Positions 34,145 to 42,658 of a stretch of DNA of 64,000 nt are shown here, piece after piece. The translations under genes and the position numbers were made by a program. The notes beneath the pieces are model-generated. The model was given only the letters and a program-made list of their open reading frames with translations. It made no database searches and had not been told where the DNA came from. Source of the stretch: JALZAI01 sp038212215 (GTDB lineage Bacteria > Actinomycetota > Actinomycetes > Mycobacteriales > Jatrophihabitantaceae); contig JBBQUT010000007.1 in NCBI GenBank assembly GCA_038212215.1, forward strand, positions 62,001 through 126,000, given 5' to 3'. Position 1 is the stretch's first letter, and every line of letters begins with the position of its first letter.

Positions 34145-35722
34145 GTGCCCACCCGTCAGCTCTCATTCGGCGACGTCCTGCGCGAGCACCGGGTCCGCTT
34201 CGCCGACCGCATCGCGTTCGTCGACGGCGACACCCGACTCAGCTGGCGCCAGGCCGACGACCGGGTGAACCGCGTGGCCAACGCGCTCCGGTCAGCGGGT
34301 GTGGGTGCGGGTGACCGCATCCTCTGGCTCGCGCAGAACTCCTTCCGGATCTATGAGTTGCTGGGCGCTGCCGGCAAGCTCGGCGCGATGGTGTGCCCAG
34401 CGTACTGGCGCTGGTCGGCGGAGGAGATGGCGTTCGCTATCGACGACTTCCGGCCGAAGGTCATCGTCTGGCAGGACGAGGAGATCGGCGAAACCGTGGT
34501 GGCTGCTCGCGAGCGAGCTGAGCACGCCGGCGCGGCACTGTGGCTGCGGCATGACGATAACGGCACAGGCAGTTCCGAGAGTTACGAGACGTTTCTCGCT
34601 ACCGGCGACGCGACAGATCCCGAGCTCGACGTCGAGCCGGACACCGCACTGCTGGTGATCTACACGGCGGCCATCGACGGCCGCCCGTGCGGGTCGCTGC
34701 TGTCACACCGCAACGTGCTCGGGCAGGCAGTGTCCAGCGCATGGCTCGGCGACATCGATCACCAGACGTCGTTCCTGAACTCGGGACCGATGTTCCACAT
34801 CGGCAACTACCAGTTCTGGGGACTGCCGACATTGGTGCAGGGCGGAAAGAACGTCGTCGTGGCACGCGTGTCGCCGCCCGAGCTGCTGCCCATCCTCGCT
34901 GCTGAGCAGTGCACGCACGCCTACCTCATGCCACCGACGATCGTGGCGCTGCGCGAGCTAAACGCCGCGCAGCAGCTCGACCTGTCCCACTTGCGCGCGT
35001 CGGTCGCTGCGCATCTGTGGGAGGGCACAGTCAAGGCCGATGGCAGCCGCTACACACGTGAGGGCGGCGGTGAAGGCCTCGGCTACGGCCAGACGGAGGT
35101 CACCGGCTTCTGCGCGACCGGCGGGTTCGGCGGCCGCGGAATCGGCAACGCGGGCCGACCCAGCCCGCTCGTGCGCATCGCCATCCTCGACGCGGACGGC
35201 AACGAATGCGCACCGGGCGAGGCCGGCGAGATCTGCGTCCGGGGCGATCTCGTCCACCTGGGTTACTGGAACCGGCCCGAGATCAACGCGCATCGCTTCC
35301 GCTTCGGCTGGTGGCACACCACCGACCTCGGCCGCCGCGAGTCGGACGGCACGATCAGCTTCCTCGGCACCATGACGCGGATGCTCAAGACGGGGGCCGA
35401 GAACGTCTTCCCTGCCGAGGTCGAGAGCTGCCTCGAGTCGCACCCGGCCGTGCGCGAGGCCGCCGTGATCGGCGTACCGAGCGAACGCTGGTCGCAAGAC
35501 GTCAAGGCCGTCGTCGTACTGCACGACGGCGTAGACGTGGATGCCGAGGAACTGATCGAGCACTGCCGCGCGCATATCGCCAGTTACAAGAAGCCGAAGA
35601 CGATCGAGTTCGTGGACGCGCTGCCGCGCATCGGCGGGTACCTCAAGGACTACGCCGTGCTGGACGAGAAGTTCGGCGGCGGTGGCTATCCGGGCGGCGA
35701 CACCATGGGCGCCGGCCGATGA
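34145..35722 (+). CDS. Acyl-CoA synthetase-like (ANL) protein with degenerate P-loop
   Basis: A 525-residue ANL-fold protein. Downstream motifs are good (GYGQTEVTGFCATGG, WWHTTDLGRRESDGTISF, RMLKTGAENVFPAEVESCLE). But the ATP loop, normally YTSGTTGxPKG, is YTAAIDGRPCGS (173-184), and the C-terminal Lys motif is IGGYLKDYA instead of RNxxGKxxK. ATP use is doubtful or altered. Start: GAGGAG at 34129-34134 favours GTG at 34145; GTG at 34136 is too close. It sits between the fragment-like protein and a SnoaL-like gene. Confidence 0.85.
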   Translation: MPTRQLSFGDVLREHRVRFADRIAFVDGDTRLSWRQADDRVNRVANALRSAGVGAGDRILWLAQNSFRIYELLGAAGKLGAMVCPAYWRWSAEEMAFAIDDFRPKVIVWQDEEIGETVVAARERAEHAGAALWLRHDDNGTGSSESYETFLATGDATDPELDVEPDTALLVIYTAAIDGRPCGSLLSHRNVLGQAVSSAWLGDIDHQTSFLNSGPMFHIGNYQFWGLPTLVQGGKNVVVARVSPPELLPILAAEQCTHAYLMPPTIVALRELNAAQQLDLSHLRASVAAHLWEGTVKADGSRYTREGGGEGLGYGQTEVTGFCATGGFGGRGIGNAGRPSPLVRIAILDADGNECAPGEAGEICVRGDLVHLGYWNRPEINAHRFRFGWWHTTDLGRRESDGTISFLGTMTRMLKTGAENVFPAEVESCLESHPAVREAAVIGVPSERWSQDVKAVVVLHDGVDVDAEELIEHCRAHIASYKKPKTIEFVDALPRIGGYLKDYAVLDEKFGGGGYPGGDTMGAGR

Positions 35723-36324
35723 CCGTGCTCGACGGCGCGGATCACCGCAGCGCCTCGCCGTCACCGGCACGTTCGTCAGCACGCCGACGGCCCGCACCGG
35801 CGGGGATGTCGCAGCTCGATCAGCTCCTCGCGTATGAACAGATCCGTCAGCTCGCAGCGCGCTATGCGCTGGCAATCAATCAGCGGGACCTCGATGGACT
35901 GCTCGAGCTGTTCATCGACGACGTGGCAGCCGGGCGCGGCCGCTCTGGCCGCGACGCGCTCAAGGATCACTTCGACCGTCAACTGCGCGCGACGGTGGTG
36001 GACGTCCTCGAAGTCACGACGCACGTCATCGATCTGGTGGATGCCGATCACGCGACCGGCACCGTCTACAGCCGGTGCGAGCTCGGCGACGAGGAGCGCT
36101 GGGTGCGCCAATCGATCGCGTACGAGGACGAGTACGAGCGGCGCGACGGCACGTGGTACTTCGTGCGCCGCCTTCACCTGCTGTTCTACGGCGTCGAATC
36201 CCCGCCCAGCCCGCTCGACCAGGAGCCGGCGCACTGGCCGCAGCGGGTCGTGGGCCGTGGCACGTTGCCCTTCGACTGGCCCAGCTGGCGGGCCTACCGT
36301 TCGTCGCCGGAGCAACAGCGGTGA
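35719..36324 (+). CDS. SnoaL-like (NTF2-fold) protein
   Basis: A 201-residue protein with a Ser/Pro/Arg-rich 29-residue leader and then an NTF2-like cone domain (YEQIRQLAARYALAINQRDL, SGRDALKDHFDRQLR, DADHATGTVYSRCELGDEER, WYFVRRLHLLFYGVE). Overlaps the ligase-like gene by 4 bases. ATG at 35806, after the leader, is an alternative start but has no well-spaced ribosome site. Related proteins occur at 43787 and 48148. NTF2-fold proteins can be isomerases, dehydratases or cyclases; the function here is open. Confidence 0.78.
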   Translation: MTVLDGADHRSASPSPARSSARRRPAPAGMSQLDQLLAYEQIRQLAARYALAINQRDLDGLLELFIDDVAAGRGRSGRDALKDHFDRQLRATVVDVLEVTTHVIDLVDADHATGTVYSRCELGDEERWVRQSIAYEDEYERRDGTWYFVRRLHLLFYGVESPPSPLDQEPAHWPQRVVGRGTLPFDWPSWRAYRSSPEQQR

Positions 36325-37391
36325 CGCCGGACATCCCCACCAGGCTCGAACACGTCACGCCGCAGTGGTTGTCGCAGTTCCTCGCGGTGCGCAACCCTGG
36401 CGCGCACGTTGAGGACATCGAGATCCTTCAGCACACGCAGGGCGCCGCCACCCGGCTGCGGCTGCGAGTGCGCTACGCCCAGGGCGGGCGTGCCGGGCTG
36501 CCCGAGGTGCTCTTCCTCAAGACGTCGCTGACCCGTCGCATGCTCGTGGCCGACCCGCACATGTACCTCACCGAGGTCCGCTTCTACGACCGCATCCGAC
36601 CGACCCTGGAGTGCGAGACGCCGGCGGTCTACGCGTGCGGCGTCGACGAGGAGACGAACCGATTCGCCGCCGTCATCGAAGACGTCGCACAGCGCAAGGC
36701 ACGTTTCCCTACGGCGGAGACCGATCTGTCCGCGGACGAGCTGGCACCGCTCATGTCCACGCTGGCCGCGCTGCACGCCGCGAACTGGGCGCGGCCGGAC
36801 CTTGCGTCGAGGTACCCGTGGTTGGAGACGTCGACGCGCGGCCGTTCTGCACAGTGGTGGCTCGACGCGGGCGGCCGAGAGACCTTCGAAGCGGAGCTCG
36901 CGGAGGACTACAAGACGGCAGCCGTCGACCCGCAGAGGCATCCGGTGCAGCGGATGTATCGCGCGTTCGGCCGGCTGCAGGAAGTCAACGACGAAGGACC
37001 TCGCACCGTCCTGCACGGTGACACGCACATCGGCAACTGCTACCAGCTGCCCGACGGCGCCTTCGGCCTGCTCGACTGGCAGCTGATGCGCGTGGCGAAC
37101 TGGGCCAACGACGTCGCCTACGCGATCGTCACCGCGCTGGACGTCGGGACCCGTCGTGCGGGCGAGCGCGAGCTGCTCCGCCACTATCTCGCCGAACTGT
37201 CCGCCCGTGGCGTCGAGGCGCCGACGTGGGACGAGGCCTGGCTGCGGTACCGGCAGCAGATGGTGTGGGGCGTCCTCACGTGGACGGTCACGCCCACCAC
37301 GATGTACACCCAGGGGCTGCTCGACCGGCTCATCCGGCGCAGCGTCGTGGCCGCCGACGACCTCGAGACGTACGCCGCCCTCGCCGTGTGA
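36321..37391 (+). CDS. APH-fold phosphotransferase (EcKinase-like)
   Basis: A 356-residue aminoglycoside-phosphotransferase-fold kinase: ATP-binding Lys in VLFLKTSL (about residue 67), catalytic VLHGDTHIGNCY (230-241) and metal Asp in LLDWQLMR (Asp252). Its pattern is nearer the ecdysteroid-kinase-like group than antibiotic kinases. GTG start overlaps the SnoaL-like gene by 4 bases, so it is the last gene of the ligase operon. It probably phosphorylates a hydroxyl group on the pathway substrate; the substrate is not known. Confidence 0.85.
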   Translation: MTPDIPTRLEHVTPQWLSQFLAVRNPGAHVEDIEILQHTQGAATRLRLRVRYAQGGRAGLPEVLFLKTSLTRRMLVADPHMYLTEVRFYDRIRPTLECETPAVYACGVDEETNRFAAVIEDVAQRKARFPTAETDLSADELAPLMSTLAALHAANWARPDLASRYPWLETSTRGRSAQWWLDAGGRETFEAELAEDYKTAAVDPQRHPVQRMYRAFGRLQEVNDEGPRTVLHGDTHIGNCYQLPDGAFGLLDWQLMRVANWANDVAYAIVTALDVGTRRAGERELLRHYLAELSARGVEAPTWDEAWLRYRQQMVWGVLTWTVTPTTMYTQGLLDRLIRRSVVAADDLETYAALAV

Positions 37392-37393
37392 TT

Positions 37394-39121
37394 TCAGCTC
37401 GGCGCAGGTCGGGCAACGCGGACGAGCCGTCCCGGTAGTGCACCGGTCGCCTGTCCGTCGCGGTACGTGACGACCCCGGCGACGACCGTGGCGGCATAGC
37501 CGTCGGCCCGCTGGCGCAAGCGGCGCCCACCCGCCGGCAGGTCGTAGCTCGCGCGCGGCGCATGCAGGTGCAGCCCGTCGAGGTCGATGACGTTGAGGTC
37601 GGCCCGATAGCCGGGGCGGATCATCCCCCGATCGAGCAGCCCGACAGCCGCGGCCGGCTCACTGCTGAGCAGGCTGACCGCGCGCGCAAGTTCCACCCTG
37701 CGATCCGCCGGGGCGTCGCGCACCCAGTGAGTGAGCAGGTACGTCGGATAGGCGGCGTCGCAGATCATCGAGTAGTGCGCGCCGCCGTCCCCCAGGCCGA
37801 GCACCGTTGCCGGGTGACCGAGCAGGTTGCGCCCAGCGCTCTCGAACCGCTCGCCCTCCTGGTTGCCCATCGGGCGGTACAGGATCTCGTGGCCGTTGCG
37901 TTCGAGCAGCGCGTCGTAGATGACGTCGAGGGGCTCGCGTCCGGTACGGCGGGCCCGCGCCGCGATGCTGTCCTCGGCATCCGGGTGGTAGTTCGGCGGG
38001 TCGCCGAGCACGAACAACGACTCGTGCTCGCTCACGACGTAGGTGAAGAAGTCGTGCGGGTCCGCCGGTTCCTCGGACAGGAGGCGGCGCCGCAACTGCG
38101 GGTCACGCAGGGCACGCACCTTCTCATCGAGCGGCCGATCCTGCAGCGGGCGGAAGCCCGGGTGCAGTGCGAACGGGTGCAGCGACAACTCCAGCCCGAG
38201 CAGTGCGCCGGTGGGGCGCGGGAGCACCTGCCCGCGAATCGGCAGGCCTTCGTCGTGGGCGCGTTCGAGGTCATGGAGGATCTCGCGCCAACCGCCCGGC
38301 TGGTGCGGCGACTGAAGGAAGCTGAACGACACAGGGCGCCCGGACCGTTCGGCGATGCGGCGCAGCAGCATGACCTGTTCGCCCGGTGGCAGGTTGGTGT
38401 CCGGGACCAGTTGGAAGACGCCGGTGCCTGCGTCGCGCAGCCCATCCGCGAGCGCGAGCACCTCTTCGTCCTCGGTCCGCACCGACGGCGCCGGTTCACC
38501 GGACTTGAATCGGTGGGCGAGGTTGCGCGACGTGGAGACTCCGACCGCGCCTGCCCGGACGGCCTGCGCGGTGAGGCGGCGCAGTTCGGCAAGGTCGTCG
38601 TCGGTCGGCGGCTCGAGTTGCGCACCGCGCTCGCCCATCACGTACACGCGCAGCGGCGAGTGCGGCACCTGCGCTGCGAAGTCGATGTCGGCAACGCGAC
38701 GCTCCAGCGCGTCGAGGTACTCGGGGAAGGTCTCCCAGTTCCACGGCACGCCTGTGGCCATCACGACTTCCGGGACGTCCTCGACGCCTTCCATCAGCTT
38801 GATCAGCAGGTTGCGCTGATCCGCGCGGGCCGGCGCGAAACCGACACCGCAGTTGCCCATCACGACCGTCGTCACGCCGTGCCCGGACGACGGGCCCAGC
38901 GTGTGCTCCCAGGTGATCTGCCCGTCGTAGTGCGTGTGAATGTCGACGAATCCCGGTGTCACCAGCAGGCCGCGCGCATCGATCTCTTCGGTGCCACTGC
39001 CGGACACCTCACCGACCACGGCGACGGCGCCGTCCCGCATCGCAACGTCGGCATGCACGGGCGCGGAGCCCGATCCGTCGAGCACCGTGCCGCCACGAAC
39101 CACGAGATCGAAGTCCGCCAT
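37394..39121 (-). CDS. N-acyl-D-amino-acid deacylase-like amidohydrolase
   Basis: A 575-residue amidohydrolase of the D-aminoacylase type: DLVVRGGTVLDGSG start, metal motif DIHTHYDGQ (His62, His64), VVMGNCGVGFAP, and LGDGGAHYSMICDAAYP with the C-terminal metal Asp region. It normally cleaves amide bonds of N-acyl-D-amino acids, but such genes are common in actinobacterial catabolic islands with unknown substrates. ATG at 39121 lies 5 bases after the stop of the LLM gene; a longer start at 39157 would overlap it. Convergent with the kinase gene (2-base gap). Confidence 0.87.
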   Translation of the reverse strand: MADFDLVVRGGTVLDGSGSAPVHADVAMRDGAVAVVGEVSGSGTEEIDARGLLVTPGFVDIHTHYDGQITWEHTLGPSSGHGVTTVVMGNCGVGFAPARADQRNLLIKLMEGVEDVPEVVMATGVPWNWETFPEYLDALERRVADIDFAAQVPHSPLRVYVMGERGAQLEPPTDDDLAELRRLTAQAVRAGAVGVSTSRNLAHRFKSGEPAPSVRTEDEEVLALADGLRDAGTGVFQLVPDTNLPPGEQVMLLRRIAERSGRPVSFSFLQSPHQPGGWREILHDLERAHDEGLPIRGQVLPRPTGALLGLELSLHPFALHPGFRPLQDRPLDEKVRALRDPQLRRRLLSEEPADPHDFFTYVVSEHESLFVLGDPPNYHPDAEDSIAARARRTGREPLDVIYDALLERNGHEILYRPMGNQEGERFESAGRNLLGHPATVLGLGDGGAHYSMICDAAYPTYLLTHWVRDAPADRRVELARAVSLLSSEPAAAVGLLDRGMIRPGYRADLNVIDLDGLHLHAPRASYDLPAGGRRLRQRADGYAATVVAGVVTYRDGQATGALPGRLVRVARPAPS

Positions 39122-39126
39122 CGCGC

Positions 39127-40092
39127 TCAGGCCAGCAGCGGAGCGAGCTTGGTGCACACGGTCTGGACGTGCCGGGCGACCATCTCCTCCGACATCCCGC
39201 CTATCGAGGCCCAGAAGTAGACGGTGTCGACCGGCGCGTCGCCGGCGTAATCACGCACCCACTCCGCGACGTGCTCCGGCGTGCCGTAGACGAAGTGGTC
39301 GAGCGCGTTGCGCGGCTCGCGCGTCCGTAGCCTGTCGGGGTCGATCGGTTTCGGGATCGGCGCGCCGGTGCCCTCGACCATGTGCCGCCGGTACGAGTCG
39401 CTCTGGTACGCGACGTAGCGCGACACCTCGGGCCAGTCGGCATCAGGGTCGTCGCTGACCCAGCCTTGGATGCCGCCGCCCATCCGAGCGGTCGAAACGT
39501 CGTGACCGCCTTCGATCAGTCCGTCGCGATATGTCGGCCAACTGCCCTTGTTGACCGTGAGCAAGTGCTCGCCGAGCAGCCCTGCGCGGCGCGCACCGTT
39601 CGGCCCGAGGTAACCGAGCCAGAGCGGCAGCCGTTCCTGCACCGGACGCGGGGTGACACCCCCCTCGCCCCACAGGCGCCGCAACTCGCGCGCGGTGTGG
39701 TCGGTGGTGCGGTAACGGGCGGCGTGATCGGCGCCGTACAACTCGAACTCGGGCAGCCGGTATCCCGCGCCGATGCCGAGATCAAGGCGCCCGTCACTGA
39801 GGATGTCGACGACCGCTGCCTGCTCGGCCACGTCCACCGGGTTGTGCAGTGGGGCGATGAGGATGCCGGTGCCGATGCGCATCCGCCGGGTACGCGCGGC
39901 GACCGCGGCCGCGAACGTCAGCGGCTGCGGCAGGTAACCGTCGTCGAAGAGGTGGTGCTCGGTGAGCCAGACCGACTCGCAGCCGAGCAGTTCCGCCTCC
40001 TCGCACATCTCCAGCGTGAACCCGTACAGCCGCGACGACGACGTGCGCCAGGCCGGCGGGTTCCGGAGGTCGAAGTAGATGCCTACGCGCAC
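39127..40092 (-). CDS. LLM-class flavin oxidoreductase
   Basis: A 321-residue luciferase-like enzyme with an N-terminal MRVGIYFDLRNPP, CESVWLTEHHLFDDGYLP (monooxygenase-like EHH), RIGTGILIAPLHNPVDVAEQ and LSDGRLDLGIGAGYRLPEF. The EHH motif is more like bacterial-luciferase-type monooxygenases than the other two LLM proteins here, so FMN- or F420-linked oxygenation is possible. GTG start without a clear ribosome site. It is separated from the upstream thioredoxin gene by 37 bases containing a possible internal promoter. Confidence 0.87.
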   Translation of the reverse strand: MRVGIYFDLRNPPAWRTSSSRLYGFTLEMCEEAELLGCESVWLTEHHLFDDGYLPQPLTFAAAVAARTRRMRIGTGILIAPLHNPVDVAEQAAVVDILSDGRLDLGIGAGYRLPEFELYGADHAARYRTTDHTARELRRLWGEGGVTPRPVQERLPLWLGYLGPNGARRAGLLGEHLLTVNKGSWPTYRDGLIEGGHDVSTARMGGGIQGWVSDDPDADWPEVSRYVAYQSDSYRRHMVEGTGAPIPKPIDPDRLRTREPRNALDHFVYGTPEHVAEWVRDYAGDAPVDTVYFWASIGGMSEEMVARHVQTVCTKLAPLLA

Positions 40093-40148
40093 CGTGCCAG
40101 CTTATCGAGGTATCGCTGAAACATCTACCCTAGTTGGATGATTTGATA
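40093..40148. promoter_or_regulatory. Possible internal promoter before LLM/deacylase genes
   Basis: An A+T-rich stretch at the end of the thioredoxin gene and the following gap. It contains GTTGGATGA (40134-40142), one base off the common GTTAGATGA form, and flanking CATC (40122-40125) / GATG (40137-40140) arms. This would let the LLM-deacylase pair be expressed apart from the thioredoxin/CMD operon. Confidence 0.35.
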
Positions 40149-40480
40149 ACTCCATCAAGATACGGCGCCAGTTCACGAAGCAGCGCCGGCTTGGCCTTCG
40201 CCCCGGCGATCTGCTTCACGAGCTCGCCGCCGACGAACACCGCGAACGTCGGCACCGACATCACGTCATAGCGGGCCGCGATTTCGCCCGCCTCGTCGAT
40301 GTTGACCTTGACCACGCGCAGCCGTGCGCTATGCGCGGCGGCGATCTCCTCCAGCATCGGCGCCATCATTCGGCACGGCCCGCACCACTCGGCCCAGAAG
40401 TCGACGAGCACCGGCACGTCGGCCTGCAGCACGCTCTTGTCGAACGTTGCGTCCCCGGCCGTCAGGGCTACTGGCCTCAT
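40130..40480 (-). CDS. Thioredoxin
   Basis: A 116-residue thioredoxin with the WCGPC redox motif (residues 32-36) in LVDFWAEWCGPCRMMAPM, the cis-Pro in VMSVPTFAVF and a normal C-terminal helix. The ATG overlaps the stop of the AhpD-like gene by 4 bases (40477-40480), so it is the last gene of the SDR-CMD-CMD-Trx operon. It is likely the electron donor to the adjacent CxxC protein or to a flavoenzyme. The longer in-frame region upstream is antisense-like and was not used. Confidence 0.93.
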   Translation of the reverse strand: MRPVALTAGDATFDKSVLQADVPVLVDFWAEWCGPCRMMAPMLEEIAAAHSARLRVVKVNIDEAGEIAARYDVMSVPTFAVFVGGELVKQIAGAKAKPALLRELAPYLDGVIKSSN

Positions 40481-41145
40481 GCGGGCGATCCGACCGGTGC
40501 AACGTGGCTGCCGACCGGCAGCTGCTGGTCGGCCGGGCCGTCGACGACGACGCCGTTGCGCCGCAGATCTTCGATCGCCTCCGCGAGATCGGCCGACTCG
40601 CCGTACACGTCTTCGGTCGGGAAGAACAGCCGCGAACTGGCTTCCTTGCCCGGGTCGAGACCCAGCGTGATCGTCACCTTGCTGGCGGTCGTGTGCATGG
40701 ACAGCAGGACGATGTCGACGAGCTCGTCCTCGGTGAAGTACTTCCCCGCGGCCGCCCACAATTCGTCCGAGAGCAGACCGGGATTCGTCGAGATGGCAGA
40801 GGTGAGCCGCAACGCCGCCTTGACGTGCTCGGGCAACGAACTCGTCTCGAACTGGCTCAGCGCCGTGACCATGTCCTCTTCGAGACCGGCCTGGACGGCG
40901 ACCGCCTGCCGCGCGTTCTGGCAGTACTGGCAGTCCTGCACCTTCGCGTTGTAGAGGCGAATGAGTTCGTGCAGCACCGGGTCGAGCTGGAACGAGCGCT
41001 TGGTGCGGATCGGGATGCCGGCAAGGCGGCTTAACTCGATAGGGATCGCGATCGCGGCGACGGGGTTGTCGTTCGCCTCGTCGCGCTCCATCTGGATGAA
41101 GTAGCCCTCGAGCAGCTCGGTCGGGATGCGCGGAGTGGTTGCCAT
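40477..41145 (-). CDS. AhpD/carboxymuconolactone-decarboxylase-fold protein with CxxC
   Basis: A 222-residue CMD-fold protein. The AhpD-type redox pair is in DCQYCQNARQAV (Cys72, Cys75), preceded by LDPVLHELIRLYNAKVQ. This points to a thiol peroxidase/disulfide-reductase role; the adjacent thioredoxin gene supports it. Longer than AhpD (about 175), with an extra C-terminal tail. AGGACGAGAC precedes the ATG. It follows the Cys-less CMD gene by 8 bases. Confidence 0.87.
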   Translation of the reverse strand: MATTPRIPTELLEGYFIQMERDEANDNPVAAIAIPIELSRLAGIPIRTKRSFQLDPVLHELIRLYNAKVQDCQYCQNARQAVAVQAGLEEDMVTALSQFETSSLPEHVKAALRLTSAISTNPGLLSDELWAAAGKYFTEDELVDIVLLSMHTTASKVTITLGLDPGKEASSRLFFPTEDVYGESADLAEAIEDLRRNGVVVDGPADQQLPVGSHVAPVGSPA

Positions 41146-41153
41146 GTCTCGTC

Positions 41154-41663
41154 CTAACTCGCTGTCGTGAGGGTGAATGCGGGCATGGTCGCGGGGACGG
41201 CCGTGGCCGTTGCGATACGGAAGGCGGAGTTGGCCCGGGCGAACTGGTCCATCGCGCCCAGTGACTTCGTGAGGTAGATGAACTCCTCCGTCGTCAGGTG
41301 CGCCTGCACCCGAGCCACGTCATCGTCGGAGATGCTGCTCGACTGGATGACGAACTGTTCGGTGAACTCCAGGGCGGCACGCTCCTTCTCCGAGAACAGG
41401 TCGGAGTCGGGGTAGTGCGACAACGCTTCGATCTTCGCCTCGGTGAGTCCTACCTGCTGCGCCGGTGCGTACCGCAGCGAGAGATCAAACGCGCTCTCGA
41501 CCAGCTGCGCAATGCGGATGCGGCACAACTCGAGCAGCACGGGGTCGACCCTTGCGATCGAGTCGTTGTAGTCGCCCATGAAAATCGCGTAGTACTCCGG
41601 ACGCTTGCCCCACACGCCGTCAAGCTCGGTGGGCGCCTCGACGAGGCTGCCGACGCGAGTCAC
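41154..41663 (-). CDS. CMD-fold protein lacking the CxxC pair
   Basis: A 169-residue carboxymuconolactone-decarboxylase-fold protein. In the helix where AhpD-like proteins have CxxC (NGCAYCxxxH), this one reads ESAFDLSLRYAPAQQ, so it has no redox centre there. Other family parts are good (LLELCRIRIAQLVESAF, FSEKERAALEFTEQFV). It may be a decarboxylase/isomerase-like enzyme or a non-catalytic partner of the CxxC protein next door. GTG start overlaps the SDR stop by 4 bases (GTGA). Confidence 0.82.
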   Translation of the reverse strand: MTRVGSLVEAPTELDGVWGKRPEYYAIFMGDYNDSIARVDPVLLELCRIRIAQLVESAFDLSLRYAPAQQVGLTEAKIEALSHYPDSDLFSEKERAALEFTEQFVIQSSSISDDDVARVQAHLTTEEFIYLTKSLGAMDQFARANSAFRIATATAVPATMPAFTLTTAS

Positions 41664-42520
41664 GCGGTCACCGCCGCGACGCGGTCCTCGGTCGGTGCCG
41701 GGTCGCCGAATGCCATGCCCGCGCCGTATGCCTGCAGGACGTCAGTCATGTACGGCATGTGGCAGAGCATCCCGCCGTCGACGTCGAGGATGGCGCCGGT
41801 GACGAACGCGGCCTCGTCGGAGGCCAGGTAAGCGACCGCTGCCGCGATGTCCTCGGCTTCGCCCAGGCGTGGCGTCAGCGTGTTGCGCAGTTGGATGTCG
41901 ACCATGGCGCCGTGCACGTTACGGCGGCCGCCTTCAGTGCGGATCAGCCCCGGGTTGATGCCGTTGCAGCGGATGCCCTGCTTGCCGTAGATCGTCGCGA
42001 CGGACTTGATGAAGATGCCGATCGCACCCTTCGACGCCGCGTACGCGATGGCGCCGAGGTCGCCCAGCTTGGCCGAGCCCGACACCGTCATCACGATCGC
42101 TCCCCCGCCGGCCGCGAGCATGTGCGGGACGGCGTACTTCACGCCCGCGAGGTAACCGCGCACGTTCACCGCGAACGTCCGGTCCCAGATCTCGAACGGG
42201 ATGTCTACGGGGTTCGTGTCCTGCGCGATGTGGTCCGGGGCCATGATCGCGGCGTTGTTGTGCAGGACGTCGAGGCGGCCGAACCGGTTGACCGTCGTGG
42301 ATACAAGGCGCTCGACCGATGCGACGTCGCCCGCGTCGAACTCCACCGCGATGGCGGCGTCGCCGATTTCGGTGGCGACCTTCTCGGCCAGCTCACCGTT
42401 GACGTCGCCGACACCGACCTGTGCGCCTTCGTCCGCGAGCCGTCGCGCTGTGGCCGCACCGATACCCGATCCGGCACCGGTCACGATGGCGACCTTGCCC
42501 TCGAAACGTCGTGCGCTCAT
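41660..42520 (-). CDS. Short-chain dehydrogenase/reductase (SDR)
   Basis: A 286-residue classical SDR: VAIVTGAGSGIGAATARRLA, HNNAAIMAPDHI in the NNAG region, Ser in TVSGSAKLGD, YAASK catalytic pair and TGAILDVDGGMLCHMPYM at the end. First gene of the SDR-CMD-CMD-thioredoxin operon, suggesting a redox-linked step. Divergent from the TetR gene at 42659. AGGAGC site before the ATG. Confidence 0.9.
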   Translation of the reverse strand: MSARRFEGKVAIVTGAGSGIGAATARRLADEGAQVGVGDVNGELAEKVATEIGDAAIAVEFDAGDVASVERLVSTTVNRFGRLDVLHNNAAIMAPDHIAQDTNPVDIPFEIWDRTFAVNVRGYLAGVKYAVPHMLAAGGGAIVMTVSGSAKLGDLGAIAYAASKGAIGIFIKSVATIYGKQGIRCNGINPGLIRTEGGRRNVHGAMVDIQLRNTLTPRLGEAEDIAAAVAYLASDEAAFVTGAILDVDGGMLCHMPYMTDVLQAYGAGMAFGDPAPTEDRVAAVTA

Positions 42521-42658
42521 CTGAGCTCCTATGCTGGAAGGGTGGGACTGCTAAACACTGTTTATTTAGCTCTTTGAACTGAATAATGTCCAGGGTCACC
42601 GAGGTAACGAAACGATAACGACGTCATTCACTGAGGATCGGGACGAGGAGAACCACTG
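42521..42658. promoter_or_regulatory. Divergent SDR/TetR control region
   Basis: A 138-base gap. A TTAGCTCT element (42566-42573) in TTTATTTAGCTCTTTGAAC resembles the common element. Nearer tetR, two direct TAACGA repeats lie at 42605-42610 and 42616-42621, 11 bases apart (same helix face). It may include the TetR operator and both promoters. Ribosome site GAGGAG before the tetR ATG. Confidence 0.45.

Noticed and set aside
37562..39220. Plus-strand 552-residue open frame
   Set aside because: Antisense to the complete D-aminoacylase-like gene; no family motifs.
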